A stretch of 64,000 nucleotides of DNA from Palsa-504 sp963744575 (GCA_963744575.1 CAVUUF010000001.1:124001-188000); one strand, 5' to 3'; shown: positions 1 through 9,423, counted from the stretch's first letter. Translations and numbers: made by a program. The notes: generated by a model from the letters alone, not told the origin.

Positions 1-256
1 CGGCGACCGAGGTGATCGGCTTGGTCATCGAGTAGATCCGCCACAGCGTGTCGTCGGTCACCGGCAGGCCCGCCTCGAGGTCGCGTGACCCGCACCGGGC
101 CACGTGGGCCAGGCGGCCGCGGCGGCGCACGGTGAGCAGCCAGCCGGGCAGGCGGCCGTCTTCCACGTAGCCGGCGAAGTGCGCGTCGATGCGCTTGAGC
201 CGTTCTTCGTCCAGGCCGGCCTCGGCCGGGTCCGTCTCGATCGTCAGTTCCGTCAC
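1..256 (-). CDS. Serine hydrolase, beta-lactamase/esterase family (3' end outside window)
   Basis: This is the N-terminal 85 residues of a class C beta-lactamase-like serine hydrolase, read leftward from a GTG start at 256; the rest lies beyond the window edge. The residues SMTKP near the truncated end match the SxxK catalytic motif, with Ser as nucleophile and Lys as general base. Before it come the family's usual helix (LDEERLKRID) and the strand GWLLTVRRRGRLAHV. No signal peptide is seen, so a cytoplasmic esterase or transesterase role is more likely than antibiotic resistance. It is divergent from the acyl-CoA ligase at 319. The substrate cannot be told. Confidence 0.8.
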   Translation of the reverse strand, partial: MTELTIETDPAEAGLDEERLKRIDAHFAGYVEDGRLPGWLLTVRRRGRLAHVARCGSRDLEAGLPVTDDTLWRIYSMTKPITSVA

Positions 257-318
257 TGGATAAGTATGCGACACCGGTGAGCTTCCCGACCGGGGCGGTT
301 AGCTGCCACGATAGGCGC

Positions 319-2004
319 ATGACTTCTTCAACCGAAGCGTTCCGCGCCGCGCGGGACCTGCTGCTCCGCCACCGGGACGACTACGACTCGGCGCGGCGCG
401 AGTTCAGCTGGCCGCAGCTCGGCGAGTTCAACTGGGCGCTCGACTGGTTCGACGTGATCGCGGCCGAGCACCCGGACCGGCCCGCGCTGCGGATCCTCGG
501 CGACGGCGCGGCCAGCCTGACCTACGGCGAGCTGGCCGCGCGATCCGGGCAGCTGGCCAGCTGGCTGCGCGGCCTCGGCGTGCGGCGCGGCGACCGGGTG
601 CTGCTGATGCTCGGCAACGTGGCGCCGCTGTGGGAGGTCATCCTGGCCACGATGAAGCTCGGCGCCGTGATCATCCCGGCGTCGACGCTGCTGCAGCCGG
701 CCGACCTGGTGGACCGCATCTCCCGCGGCCAGGTCCGGCACGTGATCACGGAGACGGCGCAGCTGGAAAAGTTCGGCCAGGTGCCGGGCGAGTGGACGCG
801 GGTCGTGGTCGACGGCGCGGCGGACGGCTGGCGGGACTACGCCGCCGCGTTCGCCGGGCCCGCAGGGTTCACCCCCGAGGGCGTCACCCGGGCCGGCGAC
901 CCGCTGCTGCTCTACTTCACCTCGGGCACCACGGCCCTGCCCAAGCTCGTCGGGCACACGCAGGTCAGCTACCCGGTGGGGCACCTGTCCACCATGTACT
1001 GGATCGGCATCCAGCCGGGCGACGTGCACCTGAACCTGTCCTCCCCCGGCTGGGCCAAGCACGCCTGGAGCAACCTGTACGCGCCGTGGAACGCGCAGGC
1101 CACCGTGCTGGTGCTGAACTACCAGCGGTTCTCGGCGGCCTCGCTGCTGGCCGCGTTCGGCGACTGCGGGGTGACCACGTTCTGCGCGCCGCCCACGGTA
1201 TGGCGGATGCTGATCCAGGACGACCTGTCCGCGGCGGACACCTCGTCGCTGCGGGAATGCGTGGCCGCGGGCGAGCCGCTCAATCCGGAGGTGATCGAGC
1301 AGGTGCGCAAGGCCTGGGGGATCACCGTCCGGGACGGGTTCGGCCAGACCGAGACCACCGCGCAGGTCGGCAATACGCCCGGCCAGCCGGTGCGGGTCGG
1401 CTCGATGGGGCGGCCGCTGCCCGGTTACCCGGTCGCGCTGGTGGACCCGGTCACCGGGGAGCCGGGCCGGGACGGGGAGATCTGCCTGCACCTGTCGCAG
1501 CGCCCGCTCGGGCTGATGACCGGCTACCTGGATGATCCCGAGCTGGACGACCGGGCCATGGCCGGCGGCTACTACCACACCGGCGACGTGGCCACCTCGG
1601 ACGACGACGGCTACATCACCTACGTGGGCCGCACCGACGACGTGTTCAAGGCCTCGGACTACCGGATCTCGCCGTTCGAGCTCGAGTCCATCCTGATCGA
1701 GCACGAGGCGGTGGCCGAGGCCGCGGTGGTGCCGTCCCCGGACCCGGTCCGGCTGGCCGTGCCGAAGGCCTACGTGCTGCTGGCCGCGGGGCGGGAGCCG
1801 TCGGGCGAGCTGGCGCAGTCGATCATGGCGTTCTGCCGGGAGCGGGTCGCACCGTACAAGCGGATCCGCCGGCTGGAGTTCGGTGACCTGCCCAAGACGA
1901 TCTCCGGCAAGATCCGCCGGGTCGAGCTGCGCTCCCAGGAGACCGGCCGGCCGTCGGCGCCGCGCGGCGTCACCGAGTTCTGGGAAGAGGACTTCACCTG
2001 GTAG
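319..2004 (+). CDS. AMP-dependent acyl-CoA synthetase/ligase
   Basis: An ANL-superfamily enzyme of 561 residues that activates a carboxylic acid as its acyl-adenylate and transfers it to CoA. It shows the phosphate-binding motif YFTSGTTALPK, the adenylate motif GFGQTETT, the hinge region YYHTGDVATSDDDGY and the C-terminal PKTISGKIRR with the conserved catalytic lysine. The spacing and the closing sequence match medium-chain acyl-CoA/acetoacetyl-CoA-type ligases rather than true acetyl-CoA synthetase. The ATG at 319 is preferred; the frame stays open upstream to 277, but that stretch has no family similarity. It converges on the ABC permease at 2052, and hairpins lie between them. The acid substrate is unknown. 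Confidence 0.9.
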   Translation: MTSSTEAFRAARDLLLRHRDDYDSARREFSWPQLGEFNWALDWFDVIAAEHPDRPALRILGDGAASLTYGELAARSGQLASWLRGLGVRRGDRVLLMLGNVAPLWEVILATMKLGAVIIPASTLLQPADLVDRISRGQVRHVITETAQLEKFGQVPGEWTRVVVDGAADGWRDYAAAFAGPAGFTPEGVTRAGDPLLLYFTSGTTALPKLVGHTQVSYPVGHLSTMYWIGIQPGDVHLNLSSPGWAKHAWSNLYAPWNAQATVLVLNYQRFSAASLLAAFGDCGVTTFCAPPTVWRMLIQDDLSAADTSSLRECVAAGEPLNPEVIEQVRKAWGITVRDGFGQTETTAQVGNTPGQPVRVGSMGRPLPGYPVALVDPVTGEPGRDGEICLHLSQRPLGLMTGYLDDPELDDRAMAGGYYHTGDVATSDDDGYITYVGRTDDVFKASDYRISPFELESILIEHEAVAEAAVVPSPDPVRLAVPKAYVLLAAGREPSGELAQSIMAFCRERVAPYKRIRRLEFGDLPKTISGKIRRVELRSQETGRPSAPRGVTEFWEEDFTW

Positions 2005-2037
2005 GTCCTTACCAGGGACCGCCGCCCGCGGGGCGGC
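2004..2037. terminator. Paired hairpins between convergent genes
   Basis: Two adjacent stem-loops lie in the 47-base gap between the convergent ligase and ABC permease genes: GGTCC (2004-2008) with GGACC (2016-2020), and GCCGCCC (2021-2027) with GGGCGGC (2031-2037) around a three-base loop. There is no U-run, as is common in high-GC actinobacteria. A bidirectional terminator is inferred from position and structure. Confidence 0.5.
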
Positions 2038-2051
2038 CCCGGGCCCGCGGG

Positions 2052-2999
2052 TCAGCTGGTGACGTCGGATGAGGTGAAGCGGGCCCAGCCGAAGGAGCCG
2101 AAGAGCAGCGCGTAAACCGCGAACGACAGCAGCCCGCGGAGCAGGGTCGAGGTGTCGACCGGCACCCGCAGCAGCGAGTCGAACGACAGCCACCAGTGCG
2201 TGGGCAGGTACGGCCCGACCGCCGCGAGCTGCGGCACGTTGTCGACCACCTCGCTGGTCACCACGATGATCATGACCGCGGCGATGGCCCCGATGGCGTG
2301 TTCGGTCAGCGTCGAGATGGCCAGCCCGATCGCGCCGAGCGCGGCCATGGCGGCGGCGACGTACAAGGTGACGAACAGCAGCCGCAGCAGCCCGGCGGCC
2401 AGCGACACCGTGGTCCCGGACAACAGCGTCACCGGCCCGACCGGGAACAGGACGGCGCCGGCCGCCAGGGCCACCGCCGAGACGATGACCGTCGCGCACA
2501 GGCCGAACGTGACGATCACGCCGTACTTGACCGCGAGCAGCCGGGTCCGGCCTGCCGGCACCGCGAGCAGGTAGCGCAGCGTGCCGTAGCCGGCCTCGCC
2601 GGCCACCGAATCACCCGCCACCACCGCGACCACCACCGGCAGCACCAGCACCAGCAGGGTGCTCAGCGCGATGAAGCTCAGGAACACGCCGTTGCCGGCC
2701 AGCTGGTTGAAGAACGCCACCCCGGCACCGTTGCCGCCCTGCGGGTGCGGCGCCGCCAGACGCAGGGCGATGCCGATGATCAGCGGGAACACCGCGGTCA
2801 CCGCGAGCAGCAGCAGGTTCCGCCTGCGCAGCAGGACGAGGCGCAGCTCCGCGGCGAAAAACCTCAGGAAGGACCGAACGGGGCTCGGTACCCGCCGCTG
2901 GAGAACGTTCACGCCCGGCTCGGCGGGCGCTCCCCCCTCCTGGGGGGGAGCCGTGCCCCCCAGGCCCCCCCGGTCAACCGCTGACATCGAATCCCTCAC
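2052..2999 (-). CDS. ABC-2 type transporter permease
   Basis: A 315-residue integral membrane protein with about six hydrophobic segments, beginning after a 40-50 residue cytoplasmic N-terminus (first segment LLLLAVTAVFPLIIGIAL). The long loop followed by five closely spaced segments is typical of ABC-2 permeases. It overlaps the end of the ATPase gene at 2974-3915 by about 26 bases, so the two are translationally coupled and should form one exporter. ATG 2999 and ATG 2987 are both possible starts. The cargo is unknown; the LolA/RseB-like protein in the same operon suggests a lipid or envelope substrate. Confidence 0.85.
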   Translation of the reverse strand: MRDSMSAVDRGGLGGTAPPQEGGAPAEPGVNVLQRRVPSPVRSFLRFFAAELRLVLLRRRNLLLLAVTAVFPLIIGIALRLAAPHPQGGNGAGVAFFNQLAGNGVFLSFIALSTLLVLVLPVVVAVVAGDSVAGEAGYGTLRYLLAVPAGRTRLLAVKYGVIVTFGLCATVIVSAVALAAGAVLFPVGPVTLLSGTTVSLAAGLLRLLFVTLYVAAAMAALGAIGLAISTLTEHAIGAIAAVMIIVVTSEVVDNVPQLAAVGPYLPTHWWLSFDSLLRVPVDTSTLLRGLLSFAVYALLFGSFGWARFTSSDVTS

Positions 3000-3915
3000 C
3001 GGTGAGTCCGACGAACAGGTCTTCCAGGCTCGGCGCGGTGACCGCGAAGCCGCGGACGCCGATCCCGGCCTGGACGAGTTCGGCGCAGACCTGCTCCGGT
3101 GCCGCCTCGCCGAGCAGGGCGGATGCCTCCGGGCGGGCGTCGGCCGCGGTGGCCTGCGCGTCGGCCAGGCCCAGGCCGGCCAGCACCTTGGCCGCCGCCT
3201 CCGGGTCGGCGGTCTGCACCGTGACCCGGGCGGTGCCGGTCCGGCGCAGCTCGGGCAGCGACCCCTGGAACACCAGCCGCCCGGTCCGCATCACGCCCAC
3301 GTGCGTGCAGATCTGCTCCACCTCGGCCAGCAGGTGCGAGGAGACGAACACGGTGGTGCCGTCGGCGGCGATCTGCCTGATCAGCGCGCGCACCTCCCGG
3401 GTCCCCTGCGGGTCGAGGCCGTTGGTCGGCTCGTCCAGGACGATCAGCTCGCGGGGCCGCAGCAGGCCCGCGGCGATGGCCAGGCGCTGCTTCATGCCGA
3501 GCGAGTAGTGGCGGTACCGTTTCCTCGCCGCGGCGAGCAGGCCCACCCGGTCCAGGGCCGCCTCGATCCTGGCGCGCGCCGTAGCCGGGTCGGCGGTGGC
3601 GTCCGCGGCGTCGTACCGGCCCAGGTTGCCGGCGCCGGTGAGGAACGGGTAGAAGGCCGGCCCCTCCACCAGCGACCCGACCCGGTGCAGCACCCGGGTG
3701 GCGCCGGCCGGCATCGGCACGTCGAGCAGGGTCGCGCTGCCGCTGGTCGCGAAGGCCAGGCCGAGCAGCATCCGGATCGTGGTGGTCTTGCCCGACCCGT
3801 TCGGCCCGAGGAAGCCGTAGACGCTGCCGTGCGGGACGGCCAGGTCGATGTGGTCGACGGCGAGCTGGCCGCCACGGAACCGCTTGGTCAGCCCGCTGGT
3901 CGTGATCGCGGTCAC
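2974..3915 (-). CDS. ABC transporter ATP-binding protein
   Basis: A 313-residue nucleotide-binding subunit. Walker A is GPNGSGKT near residue 38, the signature region is YSLGMKQRLAIA and Walker B is LIVLDEPTNGLDP, followed by the switch histidine in SSHLL. After the ATPase domain comes the roughly 90-residue C-terminal domain common in DrrA/CcmA-type drug and lipid exporters. It lies 32 bases downstream of the LolA-like gene and overlaps the permease, so the three form one operon. The start is an ATG at 3915. Confidence 0.92.
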   Translation of the reverse strand: MTAITTSGLTKRFRGGQLAVDHIDLAVPHGSVYGFLGPNGSGKTTTIRMLLGLAFATSGSATLLDVPMPAGATRVLHRVGSLVEGPAFYPFLTGAGNLGRYDAADATADPATARARIEAALDRVGLLAAARKRYRHYSLGMKQRLAIAAGLLRPRELIVLDEPTNGLDPQGTREVRALIRQIAADGTTVFVSSHLLAEVEQICTHVGVMRTGRLVFQGSLPELRRTGTARVTVQTADPEAAAKVLAGLGLADAQATAADARPEASALLGEAAPEQVCAELVQAGIGVRGFAVTAPSLEDLFVGLTGEGFDVSG

Positions 3916-3947
3916 TGTGCTCGTGGCTCTGGGCTCGTGGCTCTGGC

Positions 3948-5054
3948 CTAGTGGCCCCGGGCGGCCGCGGCGTACAGCACCGTCGGCTGGACGGCCCCGA
4001 CGTACGTGCTGCCGGAGTCGGTGATCAGCACCGAGACCAGGCTGGTCCGCAGCAGCCGGCCGCTGCCCCAGGCGCCGTGCACCGGGGTGGCCGCCCCGAG
4101 CATGGTGCGCAGCACCGCCGCGCTGTCATCGGCGGTGCCGCCGGCCGGTGCGCCGGCGCCCGGGGTGAGCACGGACGACGGCAGCTTGAGCACGGTCAGC
4201 CAGCCGGAGCCGATCGTGGACGGGCCGGCCGCGGACGGGCCGGCCATGGCGGGGCCGGCCGTCTGGCGGCCGGTGGCGCCGGACAGGTTCTCCTGGGTCA
4301 CGGCCGCGCCCGGCGGCGGGGTGAAGCTGAGGTCAGCGGGCGCCGGGGTGACGAACTGGATGGCGGTGTAGCCCACCTGGAACGCGGGGGTGCTGGCGCC
4401 GCGGGCGAAGACCTGCAGCCGGAGCGGCACGCCGTTGCGGCCGTCGACGGCGATCTGCACCTGGCCGATCAGCGACCTGGTGTCCTTGGGCGCGAGGAGC
4501 AGCGCGTAGGCCGGCTGCCCGGCCACCGACACGTTGCTGGCCACGCTGACCGTGGTGGTCGGCCCGACCGCGGCCAGCACCTGCTGGGCCGCCTGCTGCG
4601 GCGTCAGCGGCTGCTTGGGCACGGCCTGCTTCGAGTGCGCCGGGAGGGTGAACTTGGTGACCTTGTTCAGCGTGCTCTGCCACAGCCACGCGGTGCTGCC
4701 GTTCCTGATCACGTCGCTCTCGCTCAGCGACTCCGGGGCGGCCAGCCGGAAGTGCTCCGGGCTCGAGTACCACACCCGGACCGTGTGCGATCCGGTGAGC
4801 AGGGACGACAGCGAGGTGGGGTTCCTGGTGGCGGGCAGCGCGGGCAGCCCGAACGCCGCCGTCTCCACCACCGTCCCGGTCAGCGGCGGAGGAGTGGAAT
4901 CCGCCACCTGGGCGAGCAGCTGGGCCGGGGTGCGCGCGGGCAGCCCGGGCGCGGCCTGGGCCGCCGAGATCAGCGCCCCGGCCAGACATGCGCCGGTGAC
5001 GACAAGCACGCCGGCGGGCACGGCCCACCTGGCCCCTCGTGGTACCTGAATCAT
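3948..5054 (-). CDS. LolA/RseB-like secreted lipoprotein-sorting-type protein
   Basis: A 368-residue exported protein with one N-terminal hydrophobic signal or anchor (residues about 10-32, ending ISAAQAAPG). The mature part begins with a LolA/RseB-fold pattern: a fragment on binding and transfer (VRVWYSSPEHFRLAAPES), then NGSTAWLW and an amphipathic strand-rich domain. Such proteins bind lipid or lipoprotein chains, and in actinobacteria they often sit beside ABC-2 exporters. An SD-like GAGGTG precedes ATG 5054. It is divergent from the response regulator at 5264, which may control it. The C-terminal 100 residues are Ala/Gly-rich and not recognised. Confidence 0.7.
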   Translation of the reverse strand: MIQVPRGARWAVPAGVLVVTGACLAGALISAAQAAPGLPARTPAQLLAQVADSTPPPLTGTVVETAAFGLPALPATRNPTSLSSLLTGSHTVRVWYSSPEHFRLAAPESLSESDVIRNGSTAWLWQSTLNKVTKFTLPAHSKQAVPKQPLTPQQAAQQVLAAVGPTTTVSVASNVSVAGQPAYALLLAPKDTRSLIGQVQIAVDGRNGVPLRLQVFARGASTPAFQVGYTAIQFVTPAPADLSFTPPPGAAVTQENLSGATGRQTAGPAMAGPSAAGPSTIGSGWLTVLKLPSSVLTPGAGAPAGGTADDSAAVLRTMLGAATPVHGAWGSGRLLRTSLVSVLITDSGSTYVGAVQPTVLYAAAARGH

Positions 5055-5263
5055 GACACCTCACCCGTTATCGGAGCGTACCCGCCGGCCGGGCGCGCCG
5101 CTCGCAGGGCCCGCCCCCGTAGCGCCGCCCTGACTGTGCTCTTCCACTGTGCCGCATGACCGCTGTGAGCACCCTGAGAGGCCGGCCGCCGGACCCGGCC
5201 CTGCTGGCGCCGGGGGGACGACCCCCCGCACCCCCGATGGGCAATTTGGGTCACACTGGGACA

Positions 5264-5941
5264 GTGCGGGTGCTTGTGGTGGAAGACGAGCAGCGGCTGG
5301 CCTCGGCCGTGCGGCGCGGCCTGACCGCGGAAGGGTTCGTCGTCGACGTCGCCCACGACGGCGTGGACGCCCTGCACCTGGCCCGCGAGGGCCAGTACGA
5401 CGCGGTGGTGCTCGACCTGATGCTGCCCGGCCTGTCCGGCTACCAGGTGTGCGAGCGGCTCCGGGCCGAACGGAACTGGGTGCCGGTGCTCATCCTGTCC
5501 GCCAAGGACGGCGAGTACGACCAGGCCGACGGATTGGACCTGGGCGCCGACGACTACATGACCAAGCCGTTCTCCTACGTGGTGCTGGCGGCCCGGCTGC
5601 GCGCGCTGCTGCGCCGCGGCGCCCGGCCGCGCCCGGCCGTGCTGGCGGCCGGGGACCTGCGCCTGGACCCGGGCGCCCGCACCGTCCGCCGGGCCGAGAC
5701 CGGCATCGAGCTGACCGCCCGGGAGTTCGCGCTGCTCGAGTACCTGATGCGGCGGGCGGGGCAGGTGGTGCCGAAGGCCGAACTGCTCGAGCATGTCTGG
5801 GATCCGGAAGCAGTCGCGGACCTGAACGTGGTCGAGGTCTACGTGGGGTATGTGCGACGCAAGATCGACACTCCGTTCGGTAAAAATGCCCTGCAGACCG
5901 TGCGCGGGGCCGGGTACCGGCTCGCCGCCGACGGAGGCTGA
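5264..5941 (+). CDS. OmpR-family response regulator
   Basis: A 225-residue two-component regulator. The receiver domain starts with VRVLVVEDE, has the phospho-acceptor Asp in AVVLDLMLPG and the conserved Lys in YMTKPFSYV. The C-terminal winged helix ends with the typical VRRKID..VRGAGYRL. GTG 5264 is chosen because the receiver begins exactly there; the 36 extra in-frame codons back to 5156 are Pro/Gly-rich and non-homologous. It is followed three bases later by its histidine kinase. Divergent from the LolA/ABC operon, its likeliest target. Confidence 0.92.
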   Translation: MRVLVVEDEQRLASAVRRGLTAEGFVVDVAHDGVDALHLAREGQYDAVVLDLMLPGLSGYQVCERLRAERNWVPVLILSAKDGEYDQADGLDLGADDYMTKPFSYVVLAARLRALLRRGARPRPAVLAAGDLRLDPGARTVRRAETGIELTAREFALLEYLMRRAGQVVPKAELLEHVWDPEAVADLNVVEVYVGYVRRKIDTPFGKNALQTVRGAGYRLAADGG

Positions 5942-5944
5942 GCG

Positions 5945-7342
5945 GTGCACGGCGAGCGGCGCGGGCCCGCCGGATGGTGGCAGCGGCGCAGCCTGCGCGC
6001 CCGGCTGACCCTCACCACCTCGGCCGGGCTGGCGCTTGCCCTGGCGGCCGCGGCCGTGCTCCTGGTCAGCGCGCTGCGGGTGTCGCTGATCCGCGGGCTG
6101 GACGACTCGGCCCGGCAGGGCGCGGTCACGGTGGCGGCGCTCATCGACCAGGACCGGCTGCCGGACCCGGTTCCGGTGGCCCCGGGGACGCTGACCATCC
6201 AGGTGCTCGACGCCCAGGGCCGGATCACCGACGTGTCGGCGGGCGCGGACCGGCTGGTGCCGATGCTGCCGCCCGCGCAGGCCCAGGCGATCGCCCGGAC
6301 CGGCCAGGGGCTCATGCTGAACGGGCCGTCGCTGGGCCTGCCGTCGATGCTGCGGGTGGTGGCCGTGGCGGCCGCCGGCCACCAGGTCGTCGTCGCCGCG
6401 GTCTCCTACGCCCAGGCCGGCGACAGCCTGGCCACGCTGGTCCGGGCCCTGGTCATCGGCACGCCGTTGCTGTTCGGCCTGCTGGCCCTGGCCACCTGGC
6501 TGGTCACCGGGTACACGCTGCGGCCGATCGCCGCGCTGCGCCGCGGCGCCGCCGAGGTGACCGAGACCGGCGTGCCCAGGGACCTGCCCGTGCCGCCGGC
6601 CCGCGACGAGGTACGCTCGCTGGCCGTCACGCTGAACGACATGCTCTCCCGGCTGGCCGACGCGCAGCAGCGCCAGCGGGACCTGGTCTCGGACACCGCG
6701 CACGAGCTGCGCAGCCCGATCGCCAGCATCCGGGCCCAGCTCGAGGTCGCGCTCGACCACCCCGACGGCCTGGACTGGCCGGAGACGGCGCGCGACGTGC
6801 ACGCCGACACGCTGCGGCTGGCCCGGCTGACCGAGGACCTGCTGCTGCTCGCCCGGCTGGACGGACGGCACCTGCGGCGCAGGCCCACCGACCTGGCCGC
6901 GGTGTGCGGCTCGGTGGCGGCGCGCTACGGCACGGCCCGGGTTCCGGTCCGGGCCGACGTGGCCCCGCCGTCTGCGGCCGAGCCGTGCGTGGTCGCGGGC
7001 GACCCGGACGCGCTGAGCCGGCTGCTGGTGAACCTGCTGGACAACGCGGTCCGGCACGCGGCCAGCCAGGTGAGCGTGTCGGTGCGCGCCGAGGACGGCT
7101 GGGCCGTGCTCACCGTGTCCGATGACGGGCCCGGTATCCCGGCCGGCGATACCGAACGCGCCTTCGGCCGGTTCTCGCGCCTGGACAACGCGCGGAACCG
7201 GACCGGCGAAGCCGGCGCCGGCCTGGGCCTGGCCATCGTGCGGTCCACCGCGGAAGCCCACGGGGGTTCGGTCTCCCTCGGCGACGCCGGGCCCGGCCTG
7301 CGCGCCGTGGTCCGCCTCCCCCTGGACGAGCGCTCGGCCTGA
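5945..7342 (+). CDS. Sensor histidine kinase (HAMP, HisKA, HATPase)
   Basis: A 465-residue membrane kinase, partner of the preceding regulator. It has two membrane segments (about residues 20-42 and 160-182) flanking an extracytoplasmic sensor of about 115 residues, then a HAMP linker, the H-box DTAHELRSP with the phospho-accepting His, the N-box NLLDNAVRHA, G1 DDGPGIP and G2 GAGLGLAI. The start is GTG 5945, three bases after the regulator's stop. The ligand is unknown. It converges with the second kinase, which ends at 7356. Confidence 0.92.
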   Translation: MHGERRGPAGWWQRRSLRARLTLTTSAGLALALAAAAVLLVSALRVSLIRGLDDSARQGAVTVAALIDQDRLPDPVPVAPGTLTIQVLDAQGRITDVSAGADRLVPMLPPAQAQAIARTGQGLMLNGPSLGLPSMLRVVAVAAAGHQVVVAAVSYAQAGDSLATLVRALVIGTPLLFGLLALATWLVTGYTLRPIAALRRGAAEVTETGVPRDLPVPPARDEVRSLAVTLNDMLSRLADAQQRQRDLVSDTAHELRSPIASIRAQLEVALDHPDGLDWPETARDVHADTLRLARLTEDLLLLARLDGRHLRRRPTDLAAVCGSVAARYGTARVPVRADVAPPSAAEPCVVAGDPDALSRLLVNLLDNAVRHAASQVSVSVRAEDGWAVLTVSDDGPGIPAGDTERAFGRFSRLDNARNRTGEAGAGLGLAIVRSTAEAHGGSVSLGDAGPGLRAVVRLPLDERSA

Positions 7343-7355
7343 AGCCCGGGGCTGG

Positions 7356-8720
7356 CTAGGCGCCGTCGGCGGGGGTGGTGGTGGTGGGGGTCAGGCGGGG
7401 AGCCGGGGTGCGATGCGGCTGGGAGTGGCGCCAGGACACGGACATGAGTGCTCCGCCCAGCGGGGAGTCGCCGATCTGCCAGCGGCCGCCGGTGGAGCGG
7501 ACGATCGAGTCTCCGATGGCCAGCCCGAGCCCGGCCCCGGTACTGGCCCGCGGGCCGGGGGGGTACGGGGGGGACGGCTCCCCCCCGTGAGCGGGGGCTT
7601 TCGGGGGGTCGCCCCCCCGAGGCTGCGCGGCCCGGTGGAAGCGGTCGAACAGGCGCGGGCGGTCCTCCTCGGGGATGCCGGGGCCGCTGTCCTCCACGGT
7701 CAGGCTGACCCGGTTGCCCTGGGCCCGGACACCGATCCGGACCTGGCCGTCCGGCCCGGCGTACCGGCAGGCGTTGTCGACCAGGACGCCGGCCAGCCGG
7801 TCGATCCACTCCGGCGGCGCGCTTATCAGCATAGGCATGTCGGGCGCATCGGCACTGACGCCCGTACCGACGGCGCGGAACCGGTCCGCGCAGGCCTGCG
7901 CCAGCGTGGCCAGGTCGACGGGCTCGGCGCCCGGCGGCGGCGGCCGGGAGTCGAACCTGGCCAGCCAGAGCATGTCGTCCACCAGCTGCCGCAGCCGCTG
8001 GCTCTCGCCCTGGATGCGGGTCAGCGCGTCCCGGTACTCGGCGGCCTGCCGCGGGGCGGACAGGGCCACGTCGGCTTCGGCCCGGATCACGCTGAGCGGG
8101 GTGCGCAGCTCATGCGAGGCGTCGGCGGTGAATTCGAGCTGGCGGCGCCGCGACTGCTCGACCGGGGCCAGCGCCCGCCAGCCGACCACGAGCAGCCCGA
8201 AGAACATGGCGAGCAGCAGGAACGGCCCGGCCACGATCTCGCCGTAGAGCAGCAGGCGGCGGGTGTGCGCGTCGCCGGCCACGCTCTGGCCGGCGACCAG
8301 CCAGCCGCCGCCGTCACGCGCCAGCTTCAGCCGGAACGGGCCCAGCGAGGCGAGGCCGGCCGTGAACGCGAGCCCGTCGCGGGGGGGCGCGGCCAGCAGC
8401 GCCGCGGGCAGCGCCGGCGCGCCCGGGCTGTGCCCGGTGATCGTCCCCGCGGCGTTCGCCGACCACAGGAACACCGGCGCGGAGTCGGCGTCGATGTCCC
8501 CGAGATCGACTCCCCTGGAGGCGCCGGGCCGGATCACCCGCTGGCTGAGCGCGGCCGGGTCGCCGCGGCCCGCGGCGAGGCGGGCAGCCAGCCGCGCGTC
8601 GGTCTGATCGGTCATGTGCCTGGCCAGGACCAGGTTGAACACGACCGCCCCGATCACGCAGACGGCCGCGATGGCCGCCGTCGCGACGGCGGCGACCTTG
8701 ACGGCGGGGCTCGCTCTCAT
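7356..8720 (-). CDS. Sensor histidine kinase, second two-component system
   Basis: A 454-residue kinase starting at ATG 8720, one base after the stop of its regulator. Two membrane segments (about residues 8-30 and 165-190) enclose an extracytoplasmic domain. The H-box is DASHELRTPLS, the N-box LVDNACRYA, G1 EDSGPGIP and G2 GAGLGLAI. About 25 Pro-rich residues between the F-box and G2 include a GGEPSPPYPP stretch that looks inserted: at DNA level the region 7551-7620 is G-run-rich. The C-terminal tail is Thr/Pro-rich. It ends an apparent operon starting at the phosphodiester glycosidase at 12554. Confidence 0.9.
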   Translation of the reverse strand: MRASPAVKVAAVATAAIAAVCVIGAVVFNLVLARHMTDQTDARLAARLAAGRGDPAALSQRVIRPGASRGVDLGDIDADSAPVFLWSANAAGTITGHSPGAPALPAALLAAPPRDGLAFTAGLASLGPFRLKLARDGGGWLVAGQSVAGDAHTRRLLLYGEIVAGPFLLLAMFFGLLVVGWRALAPVEQSRRRQLEFTADASHELRTPLSVIRAEADVALSAPRQAAEYRDALTRIQGESQRLRQLVDDMLWLARFDSRPPPPGAEPVDLATLAQACADRFRAVGTGVSADAPDMPMLISAPPEWIDRLAGVLVDNACRYAGPDGQVRIGVRAQGNRVSLTVEDSGPGIPEEDRPRLFDRFHRAAQPRGGDPPKAPAHGGEPSPPYPPGPRASTGAGLGLAIGDSIVRSTGGRWQIGDSPLGGALMSVSWRHSQPHRTPAPRLTPTTTTPADGA

Positions 8721-8721
8721 C

Positions 8722-9414
8722 TCAGACCGCGGTGATCCGGTAGCCGACGCCGCGGATCGTCTCGATCCGCACCCCGCCGCCCGCCAGCTTGGAGCGCAGC
8801 CGGGCCAGGTGAACGTCGATGGTGTTGGAGCCGAACGCGTCGGCCTCGTCATCCCAGACGTGCTGGGCGATCGAGCGCCGGTCGGCGACCCCGGGCGAGC
8901 GCCGCATCAGGATCTCCAGGATGCCGAGTTCGGTGCTGGTCAGCGCGGGCCGTTCGGCGCGGATCAGCACCTCCCGGGCGGCCGGGTCGAAGTCGACGTC
9001 GCCGATCTTAATCCGCGGCGACTGGCTGACCGGCGGCCGGCGCTGCAGCGCCCGCAGCCGGGCCAGCAGCTCACCGAAGTCGAACGGCTTGACCAGGTAG
9101 TCATCCGCGCCCGCGTCGAGGCCGGCGATCCGGTCCGCCGGGGCGTCCCGGGCGGTGAGCATCAGCACCGGGGTGCCCGTGCCGCCGCGGCGCAGCCGCT
9201 GCACCAGGTCCAGGCCGGACAGCCGGGGCATGCGCCAGTCGAGCACGGCCACCTCGTACTGGTAGAAACGCAGGTAGGCGGCCGCGGTCTCGCCGTCGGG
9301 CACCAGGTCGACGACGTAGCCCTGCTCGCGCAGCCCGCGGGCCAGGACCTCGCCCAGGTTTTCGTCGTCTTCCGCGACCAGCACCCTCACAGCTCCCGAA
9401 TCTACCTGGGCCAT
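8722..9414 (-). CDS. OmpR-family response regulator, second two-component system
   Basis: A 230-residue regulator with the receiver starting VRVLVAEDDENLGEVL, Asp in VAVLDWRMPR and Lys in YLVKPFDF, then a winged-helix domain ending IRGVGYRITAV. ATG 9414 and GTG 9390 (exactly at the receiver start) are both possible starts, and neither has a convincing SD. It lies 9 bases after the DprE2-like gene and 1 base before its kinase, so it is probably cotranscribed with the lipid-linked sugar genes upstream. Confidence 0.9.
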   Translation of the reverse strand: MAQVDSGAVRVLVAEDDENLGEVLARGLREQGYVVDLVPDGETAAAYLRFYQYEVAVLDWRMPRLSGLDLVQRLRRGGTGTPVLMLTARDAPADRIAGLDAGADDYLVKPFDFGELLARLRALQRRPPVSQSPRIKIGDVDFDPAAREVLIRAERPALTSTELGILEILMRRSPGVADRRSIAQHVWDDEADAFGSNTIDVHLARLRSKLAGGGVRIETIRGVGYRITAV

Positions 9415-9423
9415 GAGGGGGTT

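Noticed and set aside
328..2499. Long reverse open frame of 723 codons over the ligase gene
   Set aside because: It is Arg/His/Gly-rich with no motif and overlaps a clearly conserved ligase; such frames arise from high GC at third positions.
5051..7261. Reverse open frame of 736 codons over the first two-component system
   Set aside because: No similarity to any family; antisense to a complete regulator and kinase.
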